This document shows positions 12,048 through 25,700 of a stretch of DNA of 64,000 bases, in pieces (the first letter of the stretch is position 1; each line of letters opens with the position of its first letter). Below the pieces are notes generated by a model. It was not told the DNA's origin, ran no database searches, and saw only the letters and a program-made list of their open reading frames with translations. Where the stretch lies: assembly GCA_963169105.1 (NCBI GenBank), contig OY720633.1, positions 39,324,795-39,388,794 of the forward strand, in the 5' to 3' direction. The translations under genes were made by a program, and so were the position numbers. Source of the DNA: Ceriagrion tenellum (lineage: Eukaryota > Arthropoda > Insecta > Odonata > Coenagrionidae).

Positions 12048-13318
12048 AGATGAATATAATACATCATCTCATTAAGTGTCTTATTAGCCCGTTATCACAG
12101 TACAAGATGGAATGCACCATAGGTAAGGAAGGAGTCAATAGGATACCTAATTATAGGTAATATAGAAATCTTCTCAAATAAGAAAATGTTGCCTTTAATG
12201 GAACTTGCCTATGAAATTTTTCAAAAGGAACTATGGAATTAGGAAAGCAATTTCATATCCCAGAATAACAGATGGTCCCACGCACTCCTCAAATATAAAA
12301 CAAAAGTGGCCACTAAGTACAAATATTAAAGTATCACATCAGAGAATGATCATGGCATAATTAAGTTCCCATTACTGCCACTGAAGATAAGTATCTTGGG
12401 TCAAAATTATAGTACACAGTGACAAGAGTCACTGGCCATGACTGTGTGCAACTGTATCATTTACAAAATCAACTGTACTATCCATTAACCTTTTCATCCC
12501 ATGCGGAAGGCATTCCCAGCATCAACTTCTTCCCATTCCAATCAAATATAGGGAGAGACCCAACAACCTTGCCAATTGTGATGAAAAAGAAAATGTTTAA
12601 AATGAGAAGGCAATAAGATTTTGCTGATTATATTTAGCGGGACTAATATGCAATAGAACATAGGCCAAGCAATTTGGCAAACTTCACCATATATTGAGCC
12701 TTTATCACTTCAGAGTAAATCATTCTGCCACTTTTTTGAAAACCGTATTTTCCATGGAAGTATTCTCAAATTCCAATGTCTCTGAAAATATATAGATTAC
12801 AATTCACCACTTTTCGATGATATTCACAAACTTTATACAACAATTAACCAAAGATAAGAAGACACAGCGAAAGAGAGAACATAAAAGCAACCTCATACAT
12901 AGAATCAATAGGAATATGATAATTAATTTAAATTTCAGAATGTGTAAAATGAATAATTTCCAGATTCCTATAGCAAAAAAAGGGCCTGAGAACCGACACA
13001 CAGATATGTGATGGAATAAATTGTTAGAAATATAACTTTATACTCACTCATCATGATAATAGAAAATACAGGTAATAATTTTCCAATTTTTTTATTGTTT
13101 CTGACCAAACTGGTTGGATGTTCAATTCATTACAATTATACTATTTGATAATAATGATAAATATCAAAATTAGTAGTGTCAGTCACAATAAAAAAGTTTA
13201 GAAAATTATAAGGTATTTTTTAATCTCAAAGTAAATGATAAAGAAATTGAAGTAGCACTGACAAACTGGGCTTTACTCCATAAATAACAGTCAACAGAGA
13301 GATATTATTAAATAATAC

Positions 13319-13324
13319 TTTATT
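13319..13324 (-). terminator. poly(A) signal of NOMO
   Basis: The minus strand reads AATAAA here, about 137 bases after the NOMO stop codon at 13463-13461, giving a compact 3' UTR. Confidence 0.75.
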
Positions 13325-13460
13325 AAAACAACTGCCACGAAAGACTTAAGGTATTCAACAAAAAAAAAACAAAATGTGACAGTGAAGAGCACCCACCCAT
13401 GAGTGACAGAAGTTCACAACAAGCCGGTCTTCATAATAAAAAAGCACATCATGAACTTCT

Positions 13461-13776
13461 TCATGTTTTGCGTGGCTTGGCTTTCTTCCTGCCCTGAGTC
13501 CTCTCCACACCAGCTCCGTCCCCACCGATACCCACTTCAGAGCTAACCCCACGGCCACCCCTGCCACCACCAGATTCGGTTCCCAACCCAGCTGCCGATG
13601 CCCCCCCGCCACCCTCGCTCTCCGGCCTCAGTCTCCTCCAATGAGCAACTCCAACACCAAGCAGCATGAATAGCGGCAGGGCCAATGGAAGAGCCGGGTG
13701 TGGACCCTCCCCATTTCCACCTCCAACCCGGGCACCAACGCCAACCACGCCTTCATCTCTCACACCTGGGTCGTAC
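13461..13776 (-). CDS. NOMO: NOMO exon 16 (membrane helix and tail)
   Basis: Residues 1129-1233. A Gly-rich linker, the membrane helix PALPLALPLFMLLGVGV, then a Gly/Ser/Arg-rich cytosolic tail of about 70 residues ending in GRKKAKPRKT. The basic end echoes the KK..RRT end of vertebrate NOMO; the tail is longer and glycine-rich. Confidence 0.92.
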
Positions 13777-16700
13777 CTACAAAAGTTGAACAGGATCCCC
13801 ATTATTCTTCAGCCCTAACTTAACCAGGGATTAGTGCACATGGCAGTCTTTAACCCTTGAGTTTCACAAAGTAAGGCAAGACACCAGTCCAAAGCTTTGA
13901 ATTCTTCCTGAGCCTTGTTGGAAACAAGAAGTTCAAATGACCTGAAAATATACTCAGTTTACACAATGTTTTTTGTCATCCTCACACATATGGAGACCTC
14001 CGTATTCAAGTGGACCAAGCCCATTGAAGAGAATTCTGAGGAAAATGGGTTGAAAGCCCGGAATATTCCTCCAGTGAATCAACTGTACTAAGTACCCTCG
14101 AGAACTGTGGCTAGAGAGATGTAAATATTCTAACTTAGGACTTGAATCTCCCTTGTACTGAAAAATATAAGATTCTGGCCATTTTAATTAGCCAATTTAT
14201 TTAGTAAATAAAAAAAAGGACTTGCCCTACTTTTACACAGAGCCATCCAGATCTGTAAGAAACTTCTAGTTAATAATTCCAGGAGATACACCCTCTTAAG
14301 TACCAAAGCACTGCATGAGCATCTAAATAGGTCAAAATGAGTTATTTTGATTCTGCATTTATTGTACTTCTCTCCAGGTTATCTTTAGGTCTTCATAGTC
14401 TTTGTAATACTATGCACATATGATAGGCCACAGCATAAGTATGGCGCAACCTACTTAAATAGTACACTATTTTAATGGCCCATAAGAGACAGCTCCATAT
14501 CAAGAAAAATTAAATCCTAACTCTTGCAGAGACAGGAATTGCAAACACCAACCAAGGTAGAAATATATATTGCAAAGATCATCCAATACAATGTACTCAC
14601 TTCAATGTGAAATGTTTATGGAATGAGTCAGCTCGGAAAGATACAGTAGGACGGGGAAATGTGGCTCGAAGAGCAGCTGCCCCACCATGAATAGACTCCA
14701 GGCGAAGGCTATGCAGACGTCCATCGGAGACGACTGGAGGAAAGAGGACTAGGGCACCTGCCTCTGAACTGCTACCTCCTGCAGCCCAGCGCTCAAGTCC
14801 CACAATATGAACAACCTGCAGCAGAAACAATAGAGCATATAAATGATTAATATATAAAATCAAGGTATAAGGAGTGTCAATGACAGAACATACAAAATGT
14901 TAAGAAAAAACTTTACCACACCCATTATTATTAACAGTCAATACACACCAAATGTCATTTTATCATATAACCTTTTTGTCAAATTTTCAGTAAAACTATG
15001 CCACTTTTCATAACGAGAGTTGAGTAATGAACATGGTAGTTTACAATCACTAAGATATACTGACATCTCAAACACATAAATCTTCAAGTGAAGCAAGTTT
15101 AGAAAACCAACCAAGAAAGCACAATAAATACAGTTAGTACACTTTGATTTTGCATCCTTCACTCTTTTTGCTCGTTTTACTGAAGTAAATTCCTTAAGAA
15201 TCTTGATTGGTGGTTCGACCCAGAAAACTAACTTGGGGAAGGAGTGATGTGTTCCCAACATACTATTTTCTGATTGCCTGAAATGTAAAACTCAACATGA
15301 ATTGGACATCTAGGATTCCCCACAGGACCTCCAATAATGAGCATACCAGTGGCAGAGGGTTCCCAAAAGAATTGACAATTAAGAACCCACAATGGGTTAC
15401 CAAGAAGGTTCCTTAAGTGCATAAAGAAAAAATTAAGCCTAGTCCATTGAGGTGGACCTTTTCCTCAAGGTTCACACCAGAGGATAACCCTACATACAGG
15501 TAATCACCTAGGGGGCAAGTAGCAAGCCCACAGTGCCATAGGAAGTTTATGACCAGCCAGATTCAGGGGACAAGAAAAAATATTTCTCAAATGAATTCCA
15601 AAAAAGGGCAAAGGGGACCCTGAAACTCATTTAAGCTGAGTCCTCTGATACATTTGTAAAAAGAAAACAGAATTCCCCAACAGCAAATCTTGTACATGGC
15701 CAAGAATGTAGTTGCCAATAGCCTAAAAGAGAGTGATTGCGGACTCCTGAAGGGAGAGGAAATTTACATCGCTAATCTGGGAAATTCATTCCCAAAAAAA
15801 CCGGCCACCAAAAGGAGGTGGCTGTTGGGGCAGGTTCCACTGTATTATTGCCCTATTTTTTCAAACACTCCAACTTCATCACATTCAAGAACCATGTAAT
15901 AAAACAAAATTGATGGGATTTTATGATAAGATGATGGGATACAAAAATGTACTATCCCTTACAATTTCTGAGGGAAAATGTTTCCCTTAATATTTAAGGA
16001 TTTTGCACATGGACTGACAGCCTTCATCATCTCATATTATCTCATTTTTAATGCTGCAATATGCTCTACCGACCCATGTGTGTCACAGACAAGCTCAAGA
16101 TCAAAAACTGTACATGCAATGTTAAAAGACAAAAGTTTGGAACTGCAGAAAAAAAGCCATCAACCTGTAATGCCTTTTACTATGCTATAAAGTTAGCACA
16201 ATTTTCACTTCCTAATTTTTGTTGCTCCATTACACCATGTTTGTGTGCTACTGATAAAAGTTTTTTTATTCTGAGAGTGTAGTCCAAAAGCATGACTGTA
16301 TGGCAAAATAAGTTTGGCCCTTTCTAAGAAATGGCTGACAGAGCCCATACGCTGACCAAATTAAAAAATTACTAATAGAAACAATAGTCCACCAAGTAAT
16401 GTGATTAGATGTCTCTACAGCCAATAATTTATAGAGCTCAAATATCTGTATCTTTAACAAGAACATGTCAATATTATTAAAATCCAATTGTTAAACCAAC
16501 ATTTATTAACCTTCCGGCGGGCGCATATGTGTACGGAGAACACGACGGTTGGATTTTGACGGGTTAATTCCTTTTACCGTTGGCGGACCGGCAAGGAGCT
16601 CCTCGCTATTCCTTCATTTTATGACTACCCTTCGTAATGTGTGGGCATTTTTTTTCTAGTAACAGTGTCTTGGGAAGCAGAGAAGGAAACGTGTCGAGAA

Positions 16701-19700
16701 GAGCGCTCGAAGTACGTACCGCAGGCCGGTGGATACAGAAGAACTCGACTCCAGTGAGTATATTTATCCCACATTCCAAGCGGTTGCGATTTTTATTGAT
16801 TCTTACTAACATTTTAATTAAACTAACATAAAACAACATGTTTTCTTTTGCATCCTTCATTAGGATAGCTACAGATAAATGACGATTTTCAGTAGGAATT
16901 GACATCGTACATGCTGTGGCCTACGCTGGAAATGGACATTCCATCCACTTAAGTACAGTTTGTGAACTTTGACTTCGTTTATAAGATACATTTCACTTCT
17001 AATATTATATACTAGAAATAATTGTTCTAAAAACATGTCTCTTACAATCATAAATCCTTCACTTGCTACTCCATGTAGAAGCCGAGGTACGATCAATTCA
17101 AAGTTACTTTTGGACTATGAAGAAGAGGAAGAGGATTATAATGCCATCGACGATGATGGCTCTGAAGGCAAAGCTGAAGAAATACAGTGAGACGATTTGA
17201 AAAGCCAAACGGAAGAAGAGCTTTCCGAAGATGAGGATCTAGGTGCTGCAACCGCTGTAGAGGATTTCTTCATTGACAAAGGGGCAAAACTTGCGTCCTC
17301 TCAACGACCGCCTCATACACGTAAAGGTAAAACCAAGCCAGTGGTATCCAGTATTGATGAAAAGTATAAGTGGAAAAAACACTGTATACCACAAAAACAA
17401 AAACGAAGGGGAAAAACATAGTGAAAGTATTGCCTGGTCTGAAATCTAGTGCTAAAGACATCACCGATGAACTGAGAGCATTTCTGAAAATGATAGACAG
17501 TGACATGATCGAGGAAATAGTGAAGTGCACAAATTCTTTCATAGAACGTAAATGTGTTGATGTGGGCTATTCAAGAGAGAGAGATGCAAGATGCACATCT
17601 AAAACTGAAATCCTTGCTTTGTTTGGGGCTTTATTTCTGATTGATGTAAAACATGGTCACCATACGAATGTTTTGGAGTTGTGGAATCCAGACGGTAGTG
17701 GCATCGTGGCACTTAGAGCTGTGATGAGTTACAAGAGATTTTTGTTTTTATTACGATGCCTCCGTTTTGATGACTCTTTGACTAGACCAGATAGAAGGAC
17801 TGATAAACTTGCAGCTACACATTCGATTTTAGATCGATTTGTTGGTAACTGCATGAAAAACTACACAATGAGTGAGTACATTGCAATTGACAAAATGTTA
17901 CACCCGTTTAGAGGCCGGTGTAGTTTTGTCCAGTATATCCCAAGTAAACCTGCAAGGTATGGTCTTAAAGCATTTGCCTGTTGTGATGCGAAATCTTTCT
18001 ACACTGGAAATTTAGAAGTCTACTGTGGCTAGCAGATGGATGGTAAATTCAAAGTCTCGAATTCTCCCACTGATGTAGTCAAGCGTCTTGTTCAGCTATT
18101 CGAGAAAGCTAACCGAAATTTAACTACAGATAATTGGTACGCTGACTATGCACTTGCTCAGTATTTACTCTCAAGACTGATAACATTTATTGGGACAATT
18201 CGAAAAAACAAATGCGAAATCCCTCTTGATTTTTTGCCAAGTAAAGCAAGAAAGGTCAATTCATCTTTGTTTGGTTTGCAAAGGAACACCACGCTTGTGT
18301 CTTTCGTGCCACGAGTCAACAAAGCTGTAATTTTATATTCTACCATGCATGATTCACCTGATATCAATGAGATAACCCACAAGCCACAAATTACAATGGA
18401 TTATAATATCTCCAAAGGTGCAAAGGACATGGTTGACAAAATGTGTGCAGCATATTCTGTATCGCGAATTACAAAAAGGTGGCCCCTTGCATTATTTTTT
18501 GTATTCCTGAATATAGCTGGCATAAACTTGCAAATACTGTACTTTACGAAACACTTTCACAAAGATCAATGCCGTCAAAGCTTATTTCTAAAGGATTTGG
18601 CAATGGGTCTTATGAGGGAACATTTAGTGGCTAGATCAACTATGTTTACTCTGCTGGCAGATTTATATGTGTATCTGAAGCGCTACCGCTCACAATAAGA
18701 AGAAAGTATTCCTTTGAGTGGCATGAAACGAGGGAGATGTAAATTATGTAGTAATAGCTTTACAACATTAAAATGTGGCAAATGCGAAAGATTTATTTGC
18801 AAAAAGCATTCAAGAGCGTCCGTAACTTGCCTCCCGTGCCTTGACGACGCTGGGCAACACGATTCTACGGAAAGCTAACCAATAAAAGTAATAATAATTG
18901 GGACAAATTTATCATTTTTGTGCATTAATTTCTTTAAAAATAGATGATAATAATGTTAAAGAATAAATATTGTTATTTAATGAAATACCTTATTTTTCAT
19001 AACTTTAAGTCGTCGCATACTGCGCACACGCCGCACCCAGTCATGTGACGAAAAATAGCATGCCTGCCGGAAGGTTAAAGTCACTGTTCGGAGCTGTGGC
19101 ATACAACTCTCTACTAATTTCAGGGATTTAAGCATTACAACTTTGACATCTATGTATTGTTATTATGGGCTAATAAGTTTATGTGCCTTATCATATCAGT
19201 CTTTCATTGTACAAAATTGCAAGTGTCTTAGATGTTAGGGCTACAAGTTTATGGCCATTTGTTTGAGTTTGTGCCGAATCACCCCTTACAATTCATTGCA
19301 TAAATTATTGGTTGGAATGATGTAACTCACCCTAGAGGAAGACTCGGCCAGATCATCAGCATCATCTGTACCTGAGTGATCGGCACCTTCATGCCGAACC
19401 AATGCAACCCTCATATCAGCTAACAAAGAAGAATCAGGGACTAGAACTCTCAGGGAGACATCAGTTCTATGAGCACGATGATGCTTGAAAGCAACAAGCC
19501 TTGGCCCTTGCACATCACCTTTGGTTACCTGAAAAATTTTATTATTTTATTTGAATACAGCAATAAAAGTTTTTGTCCCAACTGATGGAACAGGAATACA
19601 AAACCACAACATAAATCAGGAACTGGAAAGTGATGTATTCTATGTGCTATATCTCATATGATTCTACTGTAAGACCTTGCATATTACAGCTAAGGCAGGA

Positions 19701-22700
19701 GATGAATGACATTCATCAGAGAAAATAAAAAATGGAAGGGTGGGGGGAATATATGTATGTCTATGGAAAGTAGGAGCAGGTAAAAAGAGACTGAATCAAA
19801 AACCTCAAGAAGTTCTCAATCTTAATGATTCCAAGTCTACATTTCACACTAAGTTTCATTAATTGTTGATCGTGGAAAAGAATATTAAGGATTTCTCACA
19901 GTGGTACACGACAATGCATAACTTCTGGAGCCAGGGAAGGTGATTTTTCACACTTTTTGTCATATGAACATGTGATCACAGTTCCTTAGTTAAAAGCTAT
20001 AACAACAGAAACATTTTTCCAGAAGCATTTTGCAATTACCATGAAATTGCTAAAATACTGTGAATTGCACTGATGATTACCCAAGTTGTTTTCAAGATCT
20101 TAATCATTCTTTCACTGACAAAATACTTGCTTGTAGCTTCAATTATCAAAATGGTAGCCAAAATAATTAAGTATTTTCTTTAAAAATTATTGTTTGGGAT
20201 TAATTTATATTTTGAGACACAAAAAAACCATACAGTAAAATTTGATAATTTTTTAACTGTGTAATTGGTAAAATTACTTCCCTATACTAATTTTCAGAGG
20301 AGACATAGCATCTTAGGCATTACTATAATAACATATGTTACTATAATAAAATGCTTAACATGAGCCTTTTGATTGATGGCTCTGGTATGGTTTTGTTACC
20401 ATTAGGGTTTTAAGGATTGATTAGCTCAATCAGCTACTTAAGCAATGAATGTTACAGATATGATCAACAATCAATCCATCTTGATCATCCCCACTCTAGT
20501 ACTTCATTCTTGCTGGCTTACTTTCTGTAGCCAGCAAGAGGGCTTTCCACTAGGTTTCAGTAACTGTTCACTCTTTTCTAATTAAAAAAAAACATGAGTT
20601 TAAGTTGATGAACATCATAGTCTTTTTCAGTATATGAATGCCAGTGAGGGAATCATCAATTAAAGGTCTAATTTAATTCATCACTCACACATTATGTAAG
20701 CAGGACTTTACAGAAGTAAATAAGAAAGTTTATGAAACATCCTTAAATGTGCACATTAGCTATTTTATGCAACTGAGGAAATTCTACAATGATTTTTTTC
20801 TCATTGTTCTATTACATAATCAAATAAATTAACCCTTTCAATGCTAAGGCATAAATTGTGATTCCTTCCAGGTGACGAAGTTCAGTTTTCTGCATATTTA
20901 CATTCAGCACGATGAAATAAGACACGTCACTAAAAATTTTAATTTTGAAGCCTATTTTTTGTAATTACGACTGTTTAAACTTTGGACGTTCTAGAGCGTC
21001 CTGCACCACCGGCAAGATTGTTGTGCGGGTTGCATTCATTTTCATTGATTCCCCATCCTCGATTTTACATCTAATAAATGAATAACACACCTTAATTGCC
21101 ATTAAACTCATAATTTCACGAGTATATCCAGTTTGTAAACTCTTCTTGCACTTTGCACTCATTTGATCCTCTCGGTTATAAAATATCGGTTATATATATT
21201 GGTCCAAATTTATTATTGAAGCAGCCATTACAGAGAACAATCGAGAGGCAGTAGACTGTATTTTGCTAAAAAACATTTTTGGCAGAATTTCGAAAACTCA
21301 TGAAAAATGCTTAAAAATTACTGAAAAATCAACCTTAAATAATCTGAAATAAAATTTTTACATCACATATTCCATAAATATCAACTGAAATGTGTTAGAT
21401 GAACTATTTTCTACTAATACTAGTGAGAGTAAACATTTTAAAAAAATATAAATGAATAACAGAGTGTGTTAGAGTGGAAAGCCTCAACCCTGCGCAATAA
21501 TCTTGCATGTACTTCCTAGTCATAGCAAATGATTAGGTTTGGCACCCCTCGGGAAACAATTTGCGAGAAAAGCCTTTTTTTGAACCACCCTACTGAACGT
21601 GTTAAAAACATTACATATTTTAGGGAAAAAATTATAAAATATAGCCATTATTGCCAAATCACCGGCGTGAAAAAACAGACAAGAGACAAAAACATTCAAA
21701 TACAGTAAAATGACTTCCCAGTAAAATTACCCTTAAAAGAATACCAAAAATTTACTTACAGTAACATTGCTTCCAGCTGGAGTAATCCGCTCGTAGTCCT
21801 CATTTATTTGTGGACCTGTTTTCATTCTAACTTCATACGTACACTGAAAATAAAGAAATGTACATAGTTAAAAATAGAATAACTATCTTCCTCAAAGAAT
21901 TACAAAATCTTGATGGCAATTGGATTTCTAATATAAAATTAAGTAGTTTTCCAGAAGAAATATCACATTTTTCAAGGTCATAGTATGTACTGTGTAGGAT
22001 CAGTTGTTGGCAACTATTTTCTCATTAATACAACTGAAAACTTACGATTGGCTTAACTTATACTTTAACTCAGTTATGCAAACAAAACATTCCAGCCTTG
22101 GCATTCTATTCCAATTCTGCTGAGTTTGAATAGGAGCCATTATACTACAGGAAAAAACTGAGCACCAATATCTAATCTACAAAATACAGTTTTTAAAATA
22201 CCCTTGAATTAGCACCAACACATATTATCATTGAACATAGAATTTCCTCTATATGGAAAAAACCAAGGAAATTTTATCCAACAAGAAGCAGAGAAGGTTT
22301 GATACATGCATAGTATGGACCAAGAGATAGAGCAGGAAAGGACATATGAAAATCATACCGAAGGAAGTAATCCTCTGATCCTGAACTGCCCTGTACGTTC
22401 AGACACAGCTTCTTCCTGCAAATGGAGGCACTTGGCGCCACCCCCAATGCCCACAGCCTCAACCACGACACCCACCTCGGGATCACCACAAGGTGATGTC
22501 ACAGATCCAAAGCAGCTGAAAGCAACTCTGCGACCCCTACAAAGCATAAAATACAACACAGTGTTTCTGAGCTCAAAAGTTCCATTGCCAGGATACTCCA
22601 AGTGTGAGCTCATATAGAGTTTCCTGAACATACTAATTTAATAGGCATTACTATTCATTTTATTTGTCAAAAACCATAATATTCACACATTTAACTAAGG

Positions 22701-25700
22701 TTAATTTTTCAAAGATTTGATCAAAACTTTGATCAAACTTTAAAAAAATTTTATCAACAACTATGGAAATGAATCAAAGAAAATTATATACTAGGATTTC
22801 ATTTTGATAGTAAAGAATATTAAAAAATTGAAATTTTTAATGCACAAAACGCCAGACAGTACATTGGCTATAAGCAGAATTAGCCAATAGCACAGTCCAA
22901 GGCCATTAACACTGCCCAATTGCAGGCAAATGGTCAATTACCACATTTCTTGGTAGATACAGTAAGCATTCACACAAACAGCTTTCCAAATAAGGCAACC
23001 AAACAGCAGCAATTCCATTTTTAAATGCCCTTCACTAATGCATGGCTATTTTCACTGTAGTAGGCAGTCAGACCAAAAGAAACACAACAAATTTTCTGAA
23101 ATAACTTCATCCCATTAAATTCTATGAGCTTTGAGTTTGAGCTCACTCACACTTGAGGGTCCATCATTTTAATATTCCACGAGAACTATCCAAAAACATC
23201 AAACTTTGAAGGTAAAAAAATACTTTGATTTACATCCACAAAGGTTTTTGACAAGCAAAAGGGGCAAAATGATTGTATCATGAGCATGAACAGTGGAAAT
23301 ACTGAGCAAGAAGACAATTTTATCAAACTTGGCTGAGTATTAGAAAATAAAATGGTAAATTAGAGGATAAATTAAGAGGCATCCAAATACAGGAAGGAAA
23401 GTCTTATATTTTAAATGAAGGAAACAGAGAGCATCCAAGGAGGCAAAATTACAGCTTACTTAAAGTGTTATCCTCCATACTTTATTGCATAGTTGTGAAA
23501 CTTGTGTTGTATGATAAGACAACTTGATAATACAGGAGTGAATGGATAGAGAGAGAAGGTAGCAGACTGAGTTTGGGGTGAAGGTGGAGGAAGAGATTCT
23601 TAAGAGGAGTACTATTAGGAGATAAAGACCCAGAGACAATGTATGAATCAATGCTTGAAAACAAACAAACCATAAGAGGTATGCATGGATAGGGCATGAA
23701 GGAGGACATTTTAAAAGACAGCCAGTTTCCTAGGCTTATCACTAGGGATACTAGGATATCATGGAACGGTTTTATCAATAATGTTTAAAAGAGCAATAAA
23801 GTAATTATTTTGATATGAGAAGTATTTTAAAGATATAATTAGCTGATTTAACACTCCCAAAATTCACCAACATTTTGTGAACATGATTTTATCACAAAAT
23901 TTTATGCATTCCTGGTTTTTGGTGCAATATTTGGTGTGATGGCTCACATTTTTTATAACCTAGTTAGTATAACATTTTTCAAAAAGAAATTTTTGGCTTT
24001 TTTTTAACAAGGATACACACAGATGCTTTAAGTCATATCATACATTAACTACTTCCAGGGTTCAAAATTTTTCCAACCTCATAGGAGGGAGTAAATACAA
24101 TTGTCATCAATTAGGCCACTATATTTTACACCCACGAATAGCTAATGTCGTCATGAGCTACTGATCTTGTGTGTACCATAATATCAATACCTTCTAGCAG
24201 TTATCTGTTTTCTATAAATTGTGATGACCATTACCATAGCTTTAAACTCTAGTCATCAGCCACATCAAATGAGCAAATACTGTATTTTTGCCAATATTGT
24301 AGTCGCAAGTGATAGAGCTGCCAAAACCAGCCAGACCATGCATTATCAAAGACCATTAATGTAAGTACTTGTCTCATTAGATAGCAATATGACAATTTAC
24401 GCATGGAAATAGCCAGTCAGCAACATCAGAAGTTTGCTATGCCTACAATAAAAAAAATTGAATGAAACCAAGGAAACCCCCAATGAAACAGCTCGAATTC
24501 ACACATGGACAGTCCATCTCTTATTAAGATAAACCAAAGCAGAGCTGTGAAGAAATGCACATATCATTCTTCAGTTGTTCAGCTTGCCTTGCATTACTGT
24601 GACCTCCAAGAGAACAGCTAACAAAGGCCAATTATAAACACTGATTTGACTGAATGGAAAGAACCATGGCATGATAAACATTGTCTATTGCCACTAAGCA
24701 AAAATGAATCAAAAGCATATTGAAGGAAATAAAAATCAGATAAATCAACTTTTGTTACATGGTACTCCATCATAACATGAGTCTCAGGCTTTAAATTCCA
24801 TTTCCACAGCTACTATTTGTGATCATGAGTCTTGACCAGACAAATGTGATACAAAGCCTGATGCAAAATTTGTCAGTGGTGGCGTACATACCATCTTTCC
24901 CTGGCCGACCAATAGCAGTAAATGTTCCAAGATAACTTAGATAAAATAAAATTCCCAATCGGGCATTAATGACAGATGATTTCAATGAGCCTGCTCGCTG
25001 AAATTATAAAGGCCTACAAAAAATGCTCGACTGACAAATGAGTGTGTGCAACAAGTCTTAAAAAATGGGCAGAGAGGCCAATGAAATTATCAATCGAACT
25101 TTGTAATTGTTATATAAGGATAAAAATTCCAAATACAGATATAATAACGAGTTCAATCACTAATATTGAGTAAATGTTGCCAGCTTAATGACCATACTCC
25201 AGCACTGGTTAAGCGGCAGCAGTCACGCTAGTGAACTGACCCAGCAGCAGAGATTAATCAGCACATGTTTCTAGTCTGCAAATACAAACATTATTAATTC
25301 TCTATACCCCCAGTGGTGGAGGGGTTAAGTCCTCGCCTGCTAAACCGAGGGTTGTGGGTTCGAATTCAACCAGGATAAATAATTCACTGCCCAGGACATG
25401 GGTGTTTGTGTTCATCAAATGAGTTAATTTTAAGAGAGGACTGAACAGTCCTAAATTCGCTCGCAATAAAGATAAATTATTATTACATTTTATTACATTC
25501 CTGAATGAACTAGAGTCACCACATGTTAGAGGGGAGACCACATATACAGAGACCAGAGCAATTTCGTGGTGTCTTTTGAGAAGATAATGAGGGTTCCAAG
25601 CTCAAATTTTGACAGTAGAAGTACATTCACTGACTTGAGAACCAATGCTTTTCCAGGAAATTTAAGACATACAACTAAATATATGCTTCAGCTTACATGT

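Noticed and set aside
25305..25375. Functional tRNA gene
   Set aside because: Only A- and B-box-like pieces are present; the stems do not pair and a SINE body follows.
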